From NCBI GenBank assembly GCA_017654735.1, contig JADPYG010000089.1, forward strand, positions 940,001 to 1,004,000: a stretch of 64,000 nucleotides of DNA. The letters are read 5' to 3'. This DNA is from Vishniacozyma victoriae. Lineage: Eukaryota > Basidiomycota > Tremellomycetes > Tremellales > Bulleribasidiaceae. Positions within the stretch are counted from its first letter, which is position 1. The number at the start of each line of letters is the position of its first letter. A model generated the notes under the pieces. That model made no database searches and had not been told where the DNA came from. It was given only the letters and a program-made list of their open reading frames with translations. Below, in pieces: positions 49,895 through 61,138 of this stretch. The translations under genes were made by a program, and so were the position numbers.

Positions 49895-52283
49895 CTATGG
49901 TGTGTATACCCAGGTCTCACGGTCTTCTGCCATCAATCTGGCATATCTGCCTGCATCAGCCTACTAGCCTTGAGCAGTTTGGAGACGACTCACTCTAGAA
50001 GCGTTCGGAACATGTAAGCCTGCATGTCCTCCCATCTCCAGTACTCCATGCCAAATGATCTAGCCTGCTGAGCAATATCGCGAGCCAAATCGTCACGGCC
50101 GCTGCCCAAGGCATCGGGTGGACCGACAAAGAAGGACATGATGTTGTGAAGATCGGAATAATCGATTTGAACCGGCTAAATGGATGAGTCTCGCACGTTA
50201 CAGCAAATGTGTTTACTGACCACATAGTGTACCCAGGGTATCAGCCAATCCTGTTTTGTCAGCTGTGTGTTATTGCATTTGAGTCGGAGAGCTGGCGCAC
50301 CGAGTTCCACTCGGGATAGATCGTCGTTTTTAGAACAACACTCCCCGACATGAGGAGACGATTGAATCGGGAGGACCAGCCGTTGCCATCGACTGAAAAC
50401 AGGTCAGCATACAATTATACTTGGGACATACCATCTAGTACATCTGATGGAGTCAGCATCCAGCTCTCTCAGATCCAAATCTGCTTACATTTATACTTGC
50501 TAGACGTCTCTGGACCAATCCTGTCTTTGAAAATGATCTCTTCCAGCATCTCGGCACATGTTCCGTCCTTGACGTTGCACTGCCGTGTCAGTGGGTTGTT
50601 TCGACCTCGACTTACCTGATGCGGTTTCCCGGTGAGACCGACGTCCAAGTAAGCCTCATTGAGCTTTTCTCTCGACCAAGTCTCTGCAACCCATCCATCA
50701 TTACGCTCCACTAGTACTTTAACAGTACCAGTACCATCCTGAGCGAGCAAGTGGAGTCTCGGCCGGTGACTCAGTCTCCAATTTCTGTCCTTCCCGTGTT
50801 TGATCTTTGCATAGCTGTCCCCTGTCGAACTGCCTCGCCAAAAGAGTTTATCTAGCGTCTTCTCGTGCCATTCCATAGTGTTTCTTATAGCGGCCTTGGA
50901 AGTGACATTATCGTACGCCTGGAGCGGAGTTGTGAGAAGCTCGGGACTGCGGGAAAATTTGGACAACTGGAAGATGGGTCGTAATATCGAATCGCGAGCA
51001 AAATCGAAAGAAAGAGCGCCATGGAGAAGGAGATTTTTGGGCGTATAGCAAAAGTCATAACCAGGTCGTGGGTCATACACAAAGCTCGACTCTGTCTGCA
51101 TCAGTCAAGAACTCTGAAGCTCTCCTTCATAATGGCTCACCGGTATTTTCCAAATCCGGCTGCTCTCCATCTTTCTCAGCCAACCGCATCTTCCATGCTG
51201 GACTGTCCTCCGGGCATGCTGACACCAAATCACCGACTGCGCCCCGTCCATTGCGACGCTCAAGAAGAACGAGCTCTTCTTCTGTCAAGTACCGACCCGC
51301 TTTGATGGCTTGCAATGCCGCCTGCCGCTGATCTTCACCTAATAACGATGAACCCATATCGTGATCTGACCCATAGATGGTCACAACGGCCGGCAAGAAT
51401 TGTGCTATCGGTTCGAGAAGGGAGAAGAGTGATTTGGGCCGAGATTCGGCTCCTCTTTCGCCAGCAATTGAGGAGGGCGAATGGGGCGAGAGTGTGATGT
51501 TGCTGAAAGAAGTGTGTGTCAGCTGACGAGACCCAAGTGTGGAGGCCAGTGCTCGAGTGACTCACTATGAGAACTTTGAGCTCTGCAGTTTCTTGACCCG
51601 CTGTGCGAAAAGCTCGGGTGACAACGCAAAATACGGCTCGATGTCCCGGTTGATCTGATCGTACTGTATTCGTCAGTCTCTTCATCTGAAGAGCTCGAGG
51701 TAGAAACCTGTACGTACGTCGTCTACGATCTTCACATTGTTGTCTTGACAATATTTGAACCATATGTCAAAGCCCTTTGGCGGCGGCCGCCCGTATCTGC
51801 GCTGATACTCCTTGACGGCTTGGCCAAGGGTCCGAGATTGTCTATAAGCTCAGCAAGACATCACAGGCCAAACAAGAAAATTCGGACTAACGATGCCAAC
51901 ATCTTGTTCCACCGTTCCAAGCCGGTAGCCATCAGATCCTCTATAGGATGCTGATGAAGGACTCTTGATCCTACTTGTCCGCCGTGGCCGTTTGGACTTT
52001 CGCTCTTCTGTCCCTCAAACACCGCATCCCAGCCCCTAATGAGCCCCGCCGTGTCGTAGATAAACTCTGGTTTGACTTTCTGCTGATGGTTGTGCGGAGA
52101 TTTGAGTCGAAGGAGATCAGACCCGAGATGAGTTGCCGTCGAAGTCTGCGAGGGCGAATTGGTCGACTCTGTGTCGGCGAAGGAGATTCGCATTGATATG
52201 AGCGTGCCCAGGGCGAGCGCGAAGATGATCGCTGAGACGACCCTGCGACTACCTCTACGTCCGACGGGGATGTTGAGCGCCAT
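49895..52283 (-). CDS. CAP10/GT90-family glycosyltransferase
   Basis: A type II membrane protein: ATG 52283, basic N-terminus (MALNIPVGRRGSRRVVSAII) running into the signal anchor, then a stem and the CAP10 domain. Recognisable pieces are GFDIWFKYCQDNNVKIVDDY (spliced near 51720), YGSDHDMGSSLL, FVYDPRPGYDFCYTPKNLLL, the domain core KLFWRGSSTGDSYAKI, then after introns LDVDGNGWSSRFNRLLMSGS and VLKTTIYPEW, WLIPWVHYVPVQIDYSDLHN, and the end REYARLMAEDRETWVYTP-type tail (LLEYARLMAEDRE) to TAG at 49895-49897. GT90 includes fungal Cap10, the xylosyltransferase Cxt1 and animal protein O-glucosyltransferases, and these paralogues are numerous in capsule-forming yeasts. Sugar donor and target are not readable. 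Confidence 0.92.
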
Positions 52284-52721
52284 GATGGCGAGGTATATGG
52301 CTATAAACTCTGTGAACTCGAGACCGTACTTTCATATATAAGCTTTTCGACGTGAGTTACACCGGCATCAGGCACATCAATCAGGGTTAGTCACTAGGAT
52401 CAGAGGTCTTTGTCCCTGAAACATCATAGCTCGGAGGACAATAGCGCGGACGCGTCCGCCACTGAAAATCAGCTAAGAACAGCGGGCAATGGGGCGGGCA
52501 TTAGCAATTTACCCTAATGGAAGATGCAGAAGAACTATTCAAGAAGTTATAAGAGAAAAGTATGCCTTTTGCCACTACCCTTTATGGATAGTATTTGCTG
52601 TGACGATTACTGGGCCCTGTATACAGGAGCCGGCGAAGGTCAAGCAGTATAGATATCAAGCTACATGCGTGAATTTAGGGAAGGTGGAAGTCGCTCGTAA
52701 TCAGAAGGGGCAGTTTACAAT

Positions 52722-53382
52722 TTATGAGGTACGCATTTGACGCCATTCCCCATTTTGCATTGATCCTGCACACGTCCCCGAAGTCCGACTGGTAAAGCAG
52801 GTCCGACGACGGCCGAGTATCTTGATCCATGCTAGCGAGACGGGCCAGAAGTGTCGTAGTTCCAATCTGAGCCAATCACTGGTAACTTCGAAGGCATCCT
52901 CGCTGGATTGCTCTCGATGTGTCTCGGCCGGAAGCTTGCACACGGTGTCGAACATTCCAGCTCGAGACAACGGTTTGCCATGCGTGGCGATAGTACCCAG
53001 ATGGGCGATAGTACCCAGATGGGAAGATAGAGCATACCTAGATCGGGAATACTTAATGGCCGAGAGCAGCAAGAATGATCTACTATTCTTTTCAACATAC
53101 ACCAGTACACCTTCCGGGTAGCCGGACGCACTTATTGGTGATGGCGACTTTCTCAGATACCGTGGCCGTGGTGCGAGAGGAAGCATCGTTCAGAACTAGC
53201 TCAGGACGCTGGGTAGCTGCTTCGAAAAATCGGAGGATCCGCAGGTTGTAGAGATACACGGCTACTAACGCCATCACACCTTGAACGCCTTGAGTCGCGT
53301 CGGAGTGACCTGGTGAGCAGTTGCCAAGAGACACCTCGATAATCGAGCTTACACGATGAAAAGTTTTCGGGGGCACTTGCAT
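52722..53382 (-). CDS. Possible small hypothetical gene (two overlapping frames)
   Basis: The frame 53382-53092 opens with an ATG (MQVPPKTFHRVSSIIEVSLG) and has protein-like sequence (VMALVAVYLYNLRILRFFEA). A second frame, 53186-52722, carries on with YPEGVLVYVEKNSRSFLLLS and RAGMFDTVCKLPAETH. An intron in the overlap (53186-53092) would be needed to join them; no clean splice pair was found. An 18-bp tandem duplication inside (LGTIAH twice) keeps the frame. Function unknown; it may be a decayed gene. Confidence 0.3.
52990..53022. repeat. 18-bp tandem duplication (GTACCCAGATGGGCGATA)
   Basis: The unit GTACCCAGATGGGCGATA is followed at once by GTACCCAGATGGG. It is a multiple of three, so it keeps the minus-strand frame open. 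Confidence 0.75.
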
Positions 53383-53704
53383 ATACAGTATTTCCTACAG
53401 ATTTATATAGATGATATTAGACGTCATAGCGGTCTACTCATCGGGTTACGGGCAATATAGATGCAGTCGCCTGTGTCTGGGTACTCGTGGTTCACCTCTT
53501 CACTCGAGCCGAGAAGGAAGCAATCGGCATAGAGCGTCGGGAAGTTGTGACACTCGGCGTTCCTGGAACTCTCAATCCCTCGCCGGCAAATCTAGTGCGC
53601 CTGTCTCCTTTCTAGAGCCCTCAATACCCGGATTTGTACGGCCACGCGCTCTTAACCTTCGACCCATGTGCGCCGTGAAGCACTAAGGTACCCATGAAAA
53701 TCAC

Positions 53705-54314
53705 TTGTCTCAATCACAATCACAAGACACACACTCTAGGACATTGACAACACCTGCGAGGAGTCTACCAACAATCCGTCATTCCGATGAGTCGAACAAA
53801 ACCGCATACAGGGTAGTAGAAGAACGCCCCGGATCTCGGCATCCGTTCAAGGAGGTCCCATCTCGTTATTCATCGACATGCAAGAGACTACCGCTCATTT
53901 GGACTAGCTTGGACTTTCCGCGTGAAGAGCCTCATCTCTTGCTGAACGAAGCGAGATCAAGTATCTTCAAGCCAGAGTTTATGACCGGCTCTAGTTTCGG
54001 ACCTCAATCGTAAGTACTGAACCTGAACGCTGGCCGATGTCGATCCACTGCTGTTCATCAGGCAAATATCGAGAGAGCCAGACTATTTAGCGCAGATGTG
54101 TCTTGCCATCATCTTGGCCAGATCTCTATTCAGGGTAACCGCGTCTGATGACGCTAAAGCAGAGCTGCGCACCTTGTCGTATGCGGCTTTCCTGCATCTC
54201 AGCGATGGAGAACTTTTGGTACCGGTCTCCGAGCGGAGGCTTTACCGTTACCTAGGGATGTCTGCTCAAACGCCAGGCCATAACATGGTGCTGTCATGCC
54301 AGGGTTTTTACTAG
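53705..54314 (+). CDS. Hypothetical protein (start uncertain)
   Basis: Two exons joined by a clean intron (about 54009-54060: gtaagt ... catcag) give a continuous frame: KRLPLIWTSLDFPREEPHLL, SFGPQS-QISREPDYLAQ, MCLAIILARSLFRVTASDDA, then SYAAFLHLSDGELLVPVSER and RLYRYLGM before TAG at 54312-54314. Codon usage and splice signal support a real gene, but no ATG lies near the 5' end of the frame; another 5' exon, probably between 53411 and 53690, seems required. No family is recognised. Confidence 0.45.
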
Positions 54315-54726
54315 ACTCTTGACAACCTACCGTCCGAGGCTGTGTTGTTATTCCGGGCACTAAGATGACGCCCCTCACGCGCAGCAGAGGCTGCTGGGCT
54401 GCATGCTGCTTCCGCGTACTTCTGACTCGTCATGGTGGGAATCGCGAGGGAATAGAGAGGGTTCTGAACGGAGCTCTACGTCAAGTGAGCCGGATAAGTC
54501 AACCTACCCGGTGGATGGGTGTTGAGTCGGGTAGATGAGGCATATCCTCTGCTCCCACCCCTTACAAGTGCTAAACCAGTATTTACCCTGAACAGCTGCA
54601 TTTGCAAACTGCAACGAGTATTTTTACAACTTCCAATGCCCATCACGCTAATTTGCTCACTTGACATCGTCGCCCCGTATACCCATTCGTCAGTCTGTTA
54701 ACCCATTCCCCGGTCCTGTCGTCACC
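54315..54726. promoter_or_regulatory. Intergenic region, promoter of the His-rich protein gene
   Basis: 412 bp. No gene, repeat or RNA is recognised. It presumably contains the promoter of the downstream gene. A plus-strand frame opening upstream of 54727 begins with TTG, so it was not used as the start. Confidence 0.3.
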
Positions 54727-56723
54727 ATGCCCAGAGCAGTCAGGAGCACCCGCAACACTACCAAGAAAAAGGAGTTGGAAAAGGAAAAGTCGGATCGAGA
54801 AGCCATCACTACAAATATAAAGACTACAACCACAAATTCCACTCGAGATCCCTCTGTTGACAACTACAAGTTGCACTTTGAATTAACGGATCTTGAGCCA
54901 ACAAAATCTACAACCACCCCACATACCGACGAGGATATCGAACGGGTGCTACATCAGGATCAACGAGGTGGAGTTGGGGACAACAATTCACAAGGTTTAT
55001 CACACGGGAAGATAGAGTCTGATCTACGCGTCGACGAGGATCGAGACGGGAGCGGAGAACCCGATCATACTTCCTCCAACATTGATCAACCCCGCGAGTC
55101 TCACCTCCAACACGATAGATACATCCCGCGGTCAACTTCACCAAACAACAACAAATATCCCATTGATCCTCATCTTTCGTATATACCACAGTATCTTTCA
55201 GAATCAGAAAGTGAGTTCAACATCCATCATTCTTCTTTCACCTTGCATAGCTGACGCCCTACAAGTGCAGCAACATTATAGTCACCATCACGATAGTACG
55301 TAGTCTCCTACGCGTCGAATTCGCGCTTCAAATTGAAGGAAAGACCACGGCTGACGTTACAGGCGCCAGCAACGGTAACGGCGCAATGAACCAACATCAG
55401 CAACAGTCGCCTCATCACCAACAGCATTCTCAGCTGCATTCATCTCAGTCGCCTATACATCACTCGCACCAACTCCCTCCTCTGAATGTCCATCATCAGA
55501 CTCCTACCCACCATCAAGCTCCTCCCCCGCTTCCACACTACTATAACACACCTCCAGCGGGTCCATCCAGCCATTCGCCCCATTCCCATTCAATCCCCTT
55601 GGGTCACTCTTCCTCTCACAATGGGCACCATCCTTCGCATAATGGACACGGGCACCACACTCCTCATGGACAACATACCCCGCATCATCACCCGTACAAC
55701 TCGCCCTACAGCGCCCCTCATAGCGGATCAATGTATGGTCACTCGCCTCATCAGGGAATGTACACTCCGCATCAACCATCTCCGTATTCGCAACACCAGC
55801 AATACGTCCATCACCCCGTTCCACCGCCCATGAACGCACCTACGCCCGTACGACTGGGTGAATTCCTGCACGGTCTGTCGCGTCACATTATTCCTAATCC
55901 GAACCAAACATCCCCCTCGTCACAAGGTTACGGTTTCTCGGACGAAAACGTCGCGTTGTTCAAGAAGGAGACTCAGCAGACCAACTCGAAGCGACATACC
56001 GAGGACAAATCACGGCGTGACTGGTTGTCCAAGAGGTTGAACCTCATGCCCGAGGTCGTCGCCCGCGCCATGGTCAACACCGGCAACACCGAGTCTTTCA
56101 ACATGATTGCCAAATTACCATTCCCAAACGAGCGACCCGTCAACATGACGACCGATATGGAGATCTTCAACAACCATATCAGGATCATGGGTGCAGAGTT
56201 CCCACACGACGGAGAGCTGGACTGGTACAGGGCCGTCTTTGTTCCCTACGACGCTCAGTTGTACATCACCAGGCGACCTGCAGTAGTGAGTACCCTTCTC
56301 ACTGTCGTCCGCTGCCGCTAACGGATCAGGCTCGATGCAATGGACGTATAGTAGTCAAACAGCCCCAGACCCTCAAAGGTGGCCGTTGTAGAGTCTTGTA
56401 AGTTCCAATCTCCTGCAGAAAGAGAAGTCGGCTGACATGACAGCATCGTCGGGTACTACAACCCCGCCGCTCATCGATGGGAGTACTCGACCAAGTTCGC
56501 CGTCTATGGAACCCGATTTCTCATCCGGGACAAGAATGCATCCCCCACCAAGGGCGCCAGGGTCGAGCCAGCTAGTAAGTTAATATATTTATCTATGGAA
56601 CCCTACTGATCCCCAGCCCCCGTATCAGTCGCAGCTCCAGCTTCTGTACCTGGCACAGCTACTGGACCAATCCCAGCCATGGGCCCGGTTACGGCTACCG
56701 CACACCCACAGGCAGTGGAGTAA
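54727..56723 (+). CDS. His/Gln/Pro-rich protein of unknown function with conserved C-terminal domain
   Basis: About six exons. Exon 1 (ATG 54727) encodes a basic start (MPRAVRSTRNTTKKKELEKE) and a charged disordered stretch. Two clean introns (55212 to about 55266, about 55297-55362) bring VQQHYSHHHDS and SNGNGAMNQHQQQSPHHQQH into one frame, followed by some 150 residues dominated by His, Gln and Pro. Then a folded-looking region: RLGEFLHGLSRHIIPNP, WLSKRLNLMPEVVARAMVNT, ELDWYRAVFVPYDAQLYITR, VVKQPQTLKGGRCRVFIVGY, and EYSTKFAVYGTRFLIRDKN. The tail is Ala/Pro/Val-rich, ending AHPQAVE. Composition suggests a nuclear regulatory or chromatin-associated protein, but no known domain was matched. 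The fit of all splice sites makes the gene itself secure. Confidence 0.75.
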
Positions 56724-56726
56724 TTA

Positions 56727-57066
56727 CGCTCACAAGCCCTGTCGAATGGCCGAGCCTCCTCAAGCTCTGACTCTTAGTCTACAAACAACCGCATGTTTCC
56801 GGATCTGTATTTATCGTTTTTGGCATTTTTATGTACGCTTACAAGCCCTGTCGAATGGCCGAGCCTCCTCAACACCTGACCCTTGGCCCATGTAGTGCCT
56901 GTAATGTGTTGTTGGCGAAGCCCCCCTGTCTTTCTTGCAATTCCTGGACCTGCTGATTACAAGCCCTGACGAATGGCCGAGCCTTTTCAAGCCCTGATTC
57001 TTGGCCCATGTAGTCCTGTATTGTCGTAATATGATGTTGCCGAAGGCCCCTGTAGTTCTTGTAACT
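56727..57066 (+). repeat. Degenerate tandem repeat, about 3 copies of a 105-125 bp unit
   Basis: The core ACAAGCCCTGTCGAATGGCC plus GAGCC occurs at about 56733 and 56839, and with changes (ACAAGCCCTGACGAATGGCC) at about 56960. Copies 2 and 3 share TTGGCCCATGTAGT and then a GTAAT...GTTG, GCGAAG/CCGAAG, CCCCTGT segment. Copy 1 is incomplete downstream. Confidence 0.8.
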
Positions 57067-57097
57067 CCTGATCCCAATTTCCTCCCCTGGCGTCCAG

Positions 57098-57148
57098 AGC
57101 ATTTCCAGAGCATTTCAGAGCATGTCCAGAGCATGTCCAGAGCATGCA
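57098..57148. repeat. Short tandem repeat of about 10-11 bp (CAGAGCATGT)
   Basis: Consecutive units CCAGAGCATTT, CCAGAGCATTT, CAGAGCATGT, CCAGAGCATGT and CCAGAGCATG form a five-copy minisatellite with minor variation. Confidence 0.8.
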
Positions 57149-57255
57149 GCATAATATAGTTTGACGCGTCAGACAAGTTGGAGAACAAGTTGGAGATGCA
57201 TTATCGTACAACCAACCAACATCCACCACTTTTCCTTTACAATCATACGTCCCCA

Positions 57256-58317
57256 CTACTCTTGCCATGTCGTAGAGGACGACATTGCGACTCGATCTAT
57301 GGCCTTGACTAGTTCCATCTGATCGCCTCGGGGCTGCTTGTCAGCGATGAACACTCGCAGATCAGGGACTTACCACCTTGATAATCCTGTGCTCTAGATC
57401 CTCTGGACGTGTAGTGATTCGGAAAGGGGCTTGGGAAGATGGTAGGCCGGAAGGGATCATGGCTGTGTCGGTAGTTGAGAGGTGGATAACGGCCACACCT
57501 GCACAGAATGCGTCTGCGACTAGAGATCAGCGGTGTCCGGGTTACATCGGCTCACGATATAACTCATTCCCTTCAATCTGTGTAACCACCTTTCATTGTC
57601 AGTCAAGACCAGAAAGCAGCAGCAAGACATACCAAGACTTTAATATTCCTCAATAGATCCAACCAAGCCTCTCTATCCGCGTTCAATTCCAAATCAACAT
57701 TCTGAACCGGCGAATACGATTCCGAAACGTAAGATGGGAGAGTTGTGACGAATTGGAAAGCCTGACCATCGTCCAGATATCCGTCATCAAAGAATGCGAC
57801 TTTCCAGGCTACATCCGTCATTTCGCGTTCCCATTCTTCCAAGGCTTGTCCTAGTTCTTCGATGGTAGATGCTAATATCAGACCTCGATGTTGGCGGTCA
57901 TTGAGGGGTAGAGGGATATCGTGACCTTTGCAATAATCGGTGGCGATTGGTGATGATAAAGCGGAAGCTGCCATGAGTAACCAAGAGAGCGCGATCATTG
58001 TATAAGCTGGCGATGGAATATCGGATGGAAAGTAAGAGTATTGACTAGAAGGTGAGGTCGTGTTAGATATATGGCATCCGATGAAACATGAACAGGTATG
58101 AAAAAGCGCAAATGTAACCGAAAAGGACAAGGGGGTGTTGAAGCACGGACATGTGTGTATGTTGTAAGAACCAGAAATCGTATCCACTCGGCACACTGAG
58201 CACAGACGGTACACCTTTTACACCTTCTATATCCTTTCCAATCCTTCCAAGCGGGGGGTCCGAAATGTAAGGTTCCTTCCCGATAGAAGCGGGTGTTTCA
58301 AACAATTTGTCGTTCAT
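57256..58317 (-). CDS. Hypothetical membrane protein, two predicted helices
   Basis: Splicing from ATG 58317 gives MNDKLFETPASIGKEPYISD and a hydrophobic helix (HPLVLFGYICAFSYLF); a gtttca...ctag intron (about 58073-58029) keeps the frame into YSYFPSDIPSPAYT and a second helix (MIALSWLLMAASALSSPIA). A soluble part follows (ILASTIEELGQALEEWEREM, AWLDLLRNIKVLVVTQIEG), then after introns ADAFCAGVAVIHLSTTDTAM and FRITTRPEDLEHRIIKV, ending in MSSSTTWQE at 57256-57258. No family is recognised; a Golgi/ER or mitochondrial membrane protein is conceivable. The first intron's donor is weak, so translation could instead start at ATG 57998, where MIALSWLL would serve as a signal peptide. Confidence 0.6.
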
Positions 58318-58612
58318 GGGGACACACACGGGAAGGTTTACGCAGTTTGTGTCGTTATTGACTGAGTCTCGCAAATCGCGGCGAGCCCGTTTGTTTAGCT
58401 AGGCGCTCGAGGGCGATGTGTGATCATGTATATGAGCGCTATGAGCCTGGAGATGACTCTAGAAGCAAGCTGGATCATATGGATAGTGTATTTACAGCAG
58501 ACTGATGGTGTGCAAGGGGAGCCTGCCAAAGGGCTCAAGCACCTCTTGCACGTGGCAGCATATATATATGAATCAACTTGCATCTCCTTTCTGGACGTGT
58601 CGTCATGCAATC

Positions 58613-59362
58613 ATGCTATCAACTCTACAAGCAGTCTTCCAACTCTTCTCAGGTATAGCAGCCGACACATGCTTCGTCTTAGCGTCCAAACCTCCGCATA
58701 CAGCGAAACCTTCCGAGATTGAAAAGGATAATCAACCCATTATAAATCGAGCCATTTCCAGAGTTCACCTATTCTCTTCGGTGTTCGTCTATGGGCTCGC
58801 TGCTGCTCAGATAGGGTCGGAGTGGATTAGCAATGGGACCTTGAGGAGATATCCATGGAGTGGAGCTGAGGCAGTGGGATATGGGCTCATGGTATTCGGA
58901 GCGTCGTTGAGGTTGTGGTGTTACAGCGAATTAGGACGATTCTTCACCTTCAACGTGAGTATTCTTCATCTGCTTGTACACTATCAAGCTGAATTAATTC
59001 AGCTAGCAATCAGGAAGGTCTGTACATATCTCTGTATTGTGCCTGAATCTCTTGAGCTGACCTAATAGGGTCACAGGCTCGTCAAGTCCGGCCCATACTC
59101 CCTCGTTCGTCATCCATCATATAGTGGCATAATAGCAATGCTGCTCGGCCTCAGTCTCCGCTATACGAGCGCCAACTCATTTCTTCTACCCTACCTCGGC
59201 TCAACCGCGCTCCGAATATCCTTAATATTCGCCTGTCTCGCTCCTCCCCTTTCGTTGATCAAGCGGATTAAGCAGGAAGAAGCAATGTTGGCAAAGGAAT
59301 TCGGAAACGAGTGGAAGGAATATTGTAAGAAGACGTGGAGGCTGGTACCTTTCCTCTGGTAG
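58613..59362 (+). CDS. Isoprenylcysteine carboxyl methyltransferase (ICMT)-like membrane protein
   Basis: Three exons: 58613-58954, a 15-nt exon 59003-59017, and 59069-59362. The protein is multi-pass: MLSTLQAVFQLFSGIAADTC, LFSSVFVYGLAAAQIG, WSGAEAVGYGLMVFGASLRL with WCY, FFTFNLAIRKGHRLVKSGPY, SLVRHPSYSGIIAMLLG, then a long hydrophobic pair and EEAMLAKEFGNEWKEYCKKT. GPYSLVRHPSYSG with the later E..L...FG..W..Y motif is diagnostic of the ICMT/Ste14 and PEMT-like SAM methyltransferases, which methylate prenylated cysteines at the ER membrane. It is convergent with the hypothetical gene ending at 59481. This looks like one of several ICMT-like paralogues common in basidiomycetes rather than necessarily the Ste14 orthologue. 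Confidence 0.82.
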
Positions 59363-59480
59363 GAATAGGAGGATTTGTTGTATCATGCATTGTCTACATA
59401 TCTGGTATGTATCTTTTATCCCTAAATCACCATCTTCCGGAAACGACAATATCTATCATCTAGTCCGGTAGGGCGCTCAT

Positions 59481-60269
59481 CTATGGGAATCCCATGGTGA
59501 AGATTGAAGTCGATACGATGAAGTAGAAAACAAAGGCAACTCGGATCTGCTCACAAGCAGTGTCGGCAAAGAGGTTGACAAACTGGAACGAATAGCCAGC
59601 AAGAGCGAGGAAGGCGGAAAGCCAGAAAGGGTAGTTGATGATCCTCAATCTCCTCAAAAACTGTCGAGCCCTTGGGGTGTAGGTCTTTTCTCCGGCTAAA
59701 GCAGCTTTGTCGTGTCGGTTCTCTGGGGATGAGCGGGTCCTGAAAGACTCGACCTATGACTTACTCGCAATACAATATCCTCGAACATCAAAATCCACAC
59801 CACCATTCCCCACTGGTTTCTTCCACTTCCCTTCACCTCCGGTCCAAGTCGCTTCGGGTTTAGTGTACGGCATGAGTGGATCCAAGCTGTCAAGACAGGC
59901 AATGACGCGCCCTTTGTGCAAGAGTAGGAATACTGGTGGCTTGGATCCGGGGGCGCTCTTGAGCCAATCTAAATCCTGGTTGGTGGGCTTTAAGCAGATT
60001 GAATCTACCGCGTCTTCTTCCACCAATTCTTTGATGATAGTAGGTGGCGTGAGGAGAAGGTCATTGTCGCAAAGGGAGCCGTGCGACGATGAAGTTTGAA
60101 GAGATGGGACCATCTGGGTCGAGCAGTCTACAGGTCAGCCAGCTACCATACCACGCCAAAAGAAACACGCACCGTTCAAATATCGAGACTCCTCCATCCT
60201 ATGACTCTTGAAGTCTTCACAAGACGAGACGGGTCGTTGAGGGATGCAAGTATTGATAAAGGAAGGCAT
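59481..60269 (-). CDS. Hypothetical small protein with two C-terminal membrane helices
   Basis: Three exons. ATG 60269 gives MPSFINTCIPQRPVSSCEDF, a gtgcgt...tag intron, then LVEEDAVDSICLKPTNQDLD and KPPVFLLLHKGRVIACLDSL. A gtaagt...ccag intron (42 nt) restores the frame to RGYCIAKNRHDKAALAGEK. The end has two membrane helices (YPFWLSAFLALAGYSFQFVN and RVAFVFYFIVSTSIFTM) around a basic loop. It terminates at 59481-59483. No family is recognised. Tail topology (two helices at the very C-terminus) suggests an ER or mitochondrial membrane anchor. Confidence 0.6.
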
Positions 60270-61138
60270 AGTTGTAAAGATATTGGTTTGAAAGTACGTT
60301 GGTGTAAGTATAAGAATGAATGAAGAAGGGTTGAGAGGGTGAAGAGCCGAAAAACAACAAGTTGGAATCGCGTTCCATCCGAAGGTATAGTTTGTTGACT
60401 GATATAGTCATTGAAGCGGGACGAGTGAAATGAAACTAGGACTTGGATCTTGAACTTTATCGGTCGGGACGATAGATCTAGAGCCAGACGGAGATGGAGT
60501 GAGCTCTTTGGGGGTGAATGGTACCGCGTTTGCTAGCTGAGTGATTGTGGGCTAACTTCGCATGAAGGTAGGCCGCGGATGTTATTCAACGAGGAAATGG
60601 TTGAACAGGCGCGTCAAACAATGTTCCCCCGCCAGCGTCTGCGTGCTTTCACAACTTGTCTTCAATGCCGAGACAGACCTCCTCACTCGATTCTCACATG
60701 CATATACAGTCTACCAAGATTCATACAGTATGAACAAGTTGTTCCCCGCAGGTCTTCCATATCCCTTTCCACCTACAGTAGTCAGTCACAGTTGGCCGTG
60801 ATGCCCATTTTTGGTGTGTGAGGCAACTCTCCCACAGGACTTTTTGAACCTGAGAGGTTCTCTGCATCGATCGGCGTGGAGCAAGAGGGTACTCATGTGA
60901 AAGGAGCAGTCAAGGCAGTGCAGTGAATTGCGTGCCACATCTCAAGCACTTCAGAGTGCTACTTGCTAGTTGAAGTGCAGCTAATTAGACCGCATTGCTT
61001 TGTTTTGCAAAGCAGCCGCAAAAGCCAGACGACGCATTCTTCATTTGTACAGCATCCAATTCTACCGTCGCCCAGTCCGCTGGAATGTGCAGCTCTTGCG
61101 ACGACTTAACACTGTCTTATATCTCATCATATATGTGA
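60270..61138. other. Intergenic region
   Basis: 869 bp without a supported gene. Plus-strand frames around 60562-60821 overlap in two frames and lack splice context. A TTTGCAAAGC palindromic-like patch lies near 61006. A GAAAGGAGCAGT ... GCAGTGAATTGCG motif at about 60898-60935 resembles the dyad upstream of IRE1 (29800-29820), which may be coincidence. Confidence 0.3.

Larger units (their letters stand above)
52284..53704. other. Weakly coding region with short candidate frames and a tandem duplication
   Basis: 1.4 kb without a confident gene. Candidates: an ATG-started AT-richer plus frame 52489-52740 (83 codons, MGRALAIYPNGRCRRTIQEV), and two overlapping minus frames between 53382 and 52722. 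A plus frame from ATG 53411 (91 codons, MILDVIAVYSSGYGQYRCSR) has a frame break before the next candidate exon. A tandem duplication lies at 52990-53022. Confidence 0.4.
56724..57255. other. Convergent intergenic region filled with degenerate repeats
   Basis: 532 bp between convergent genes. It holds about three degenerate copies of a 105-125 bp unit and a run of 10-bp units, listed separately. Confidence 0.6.
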
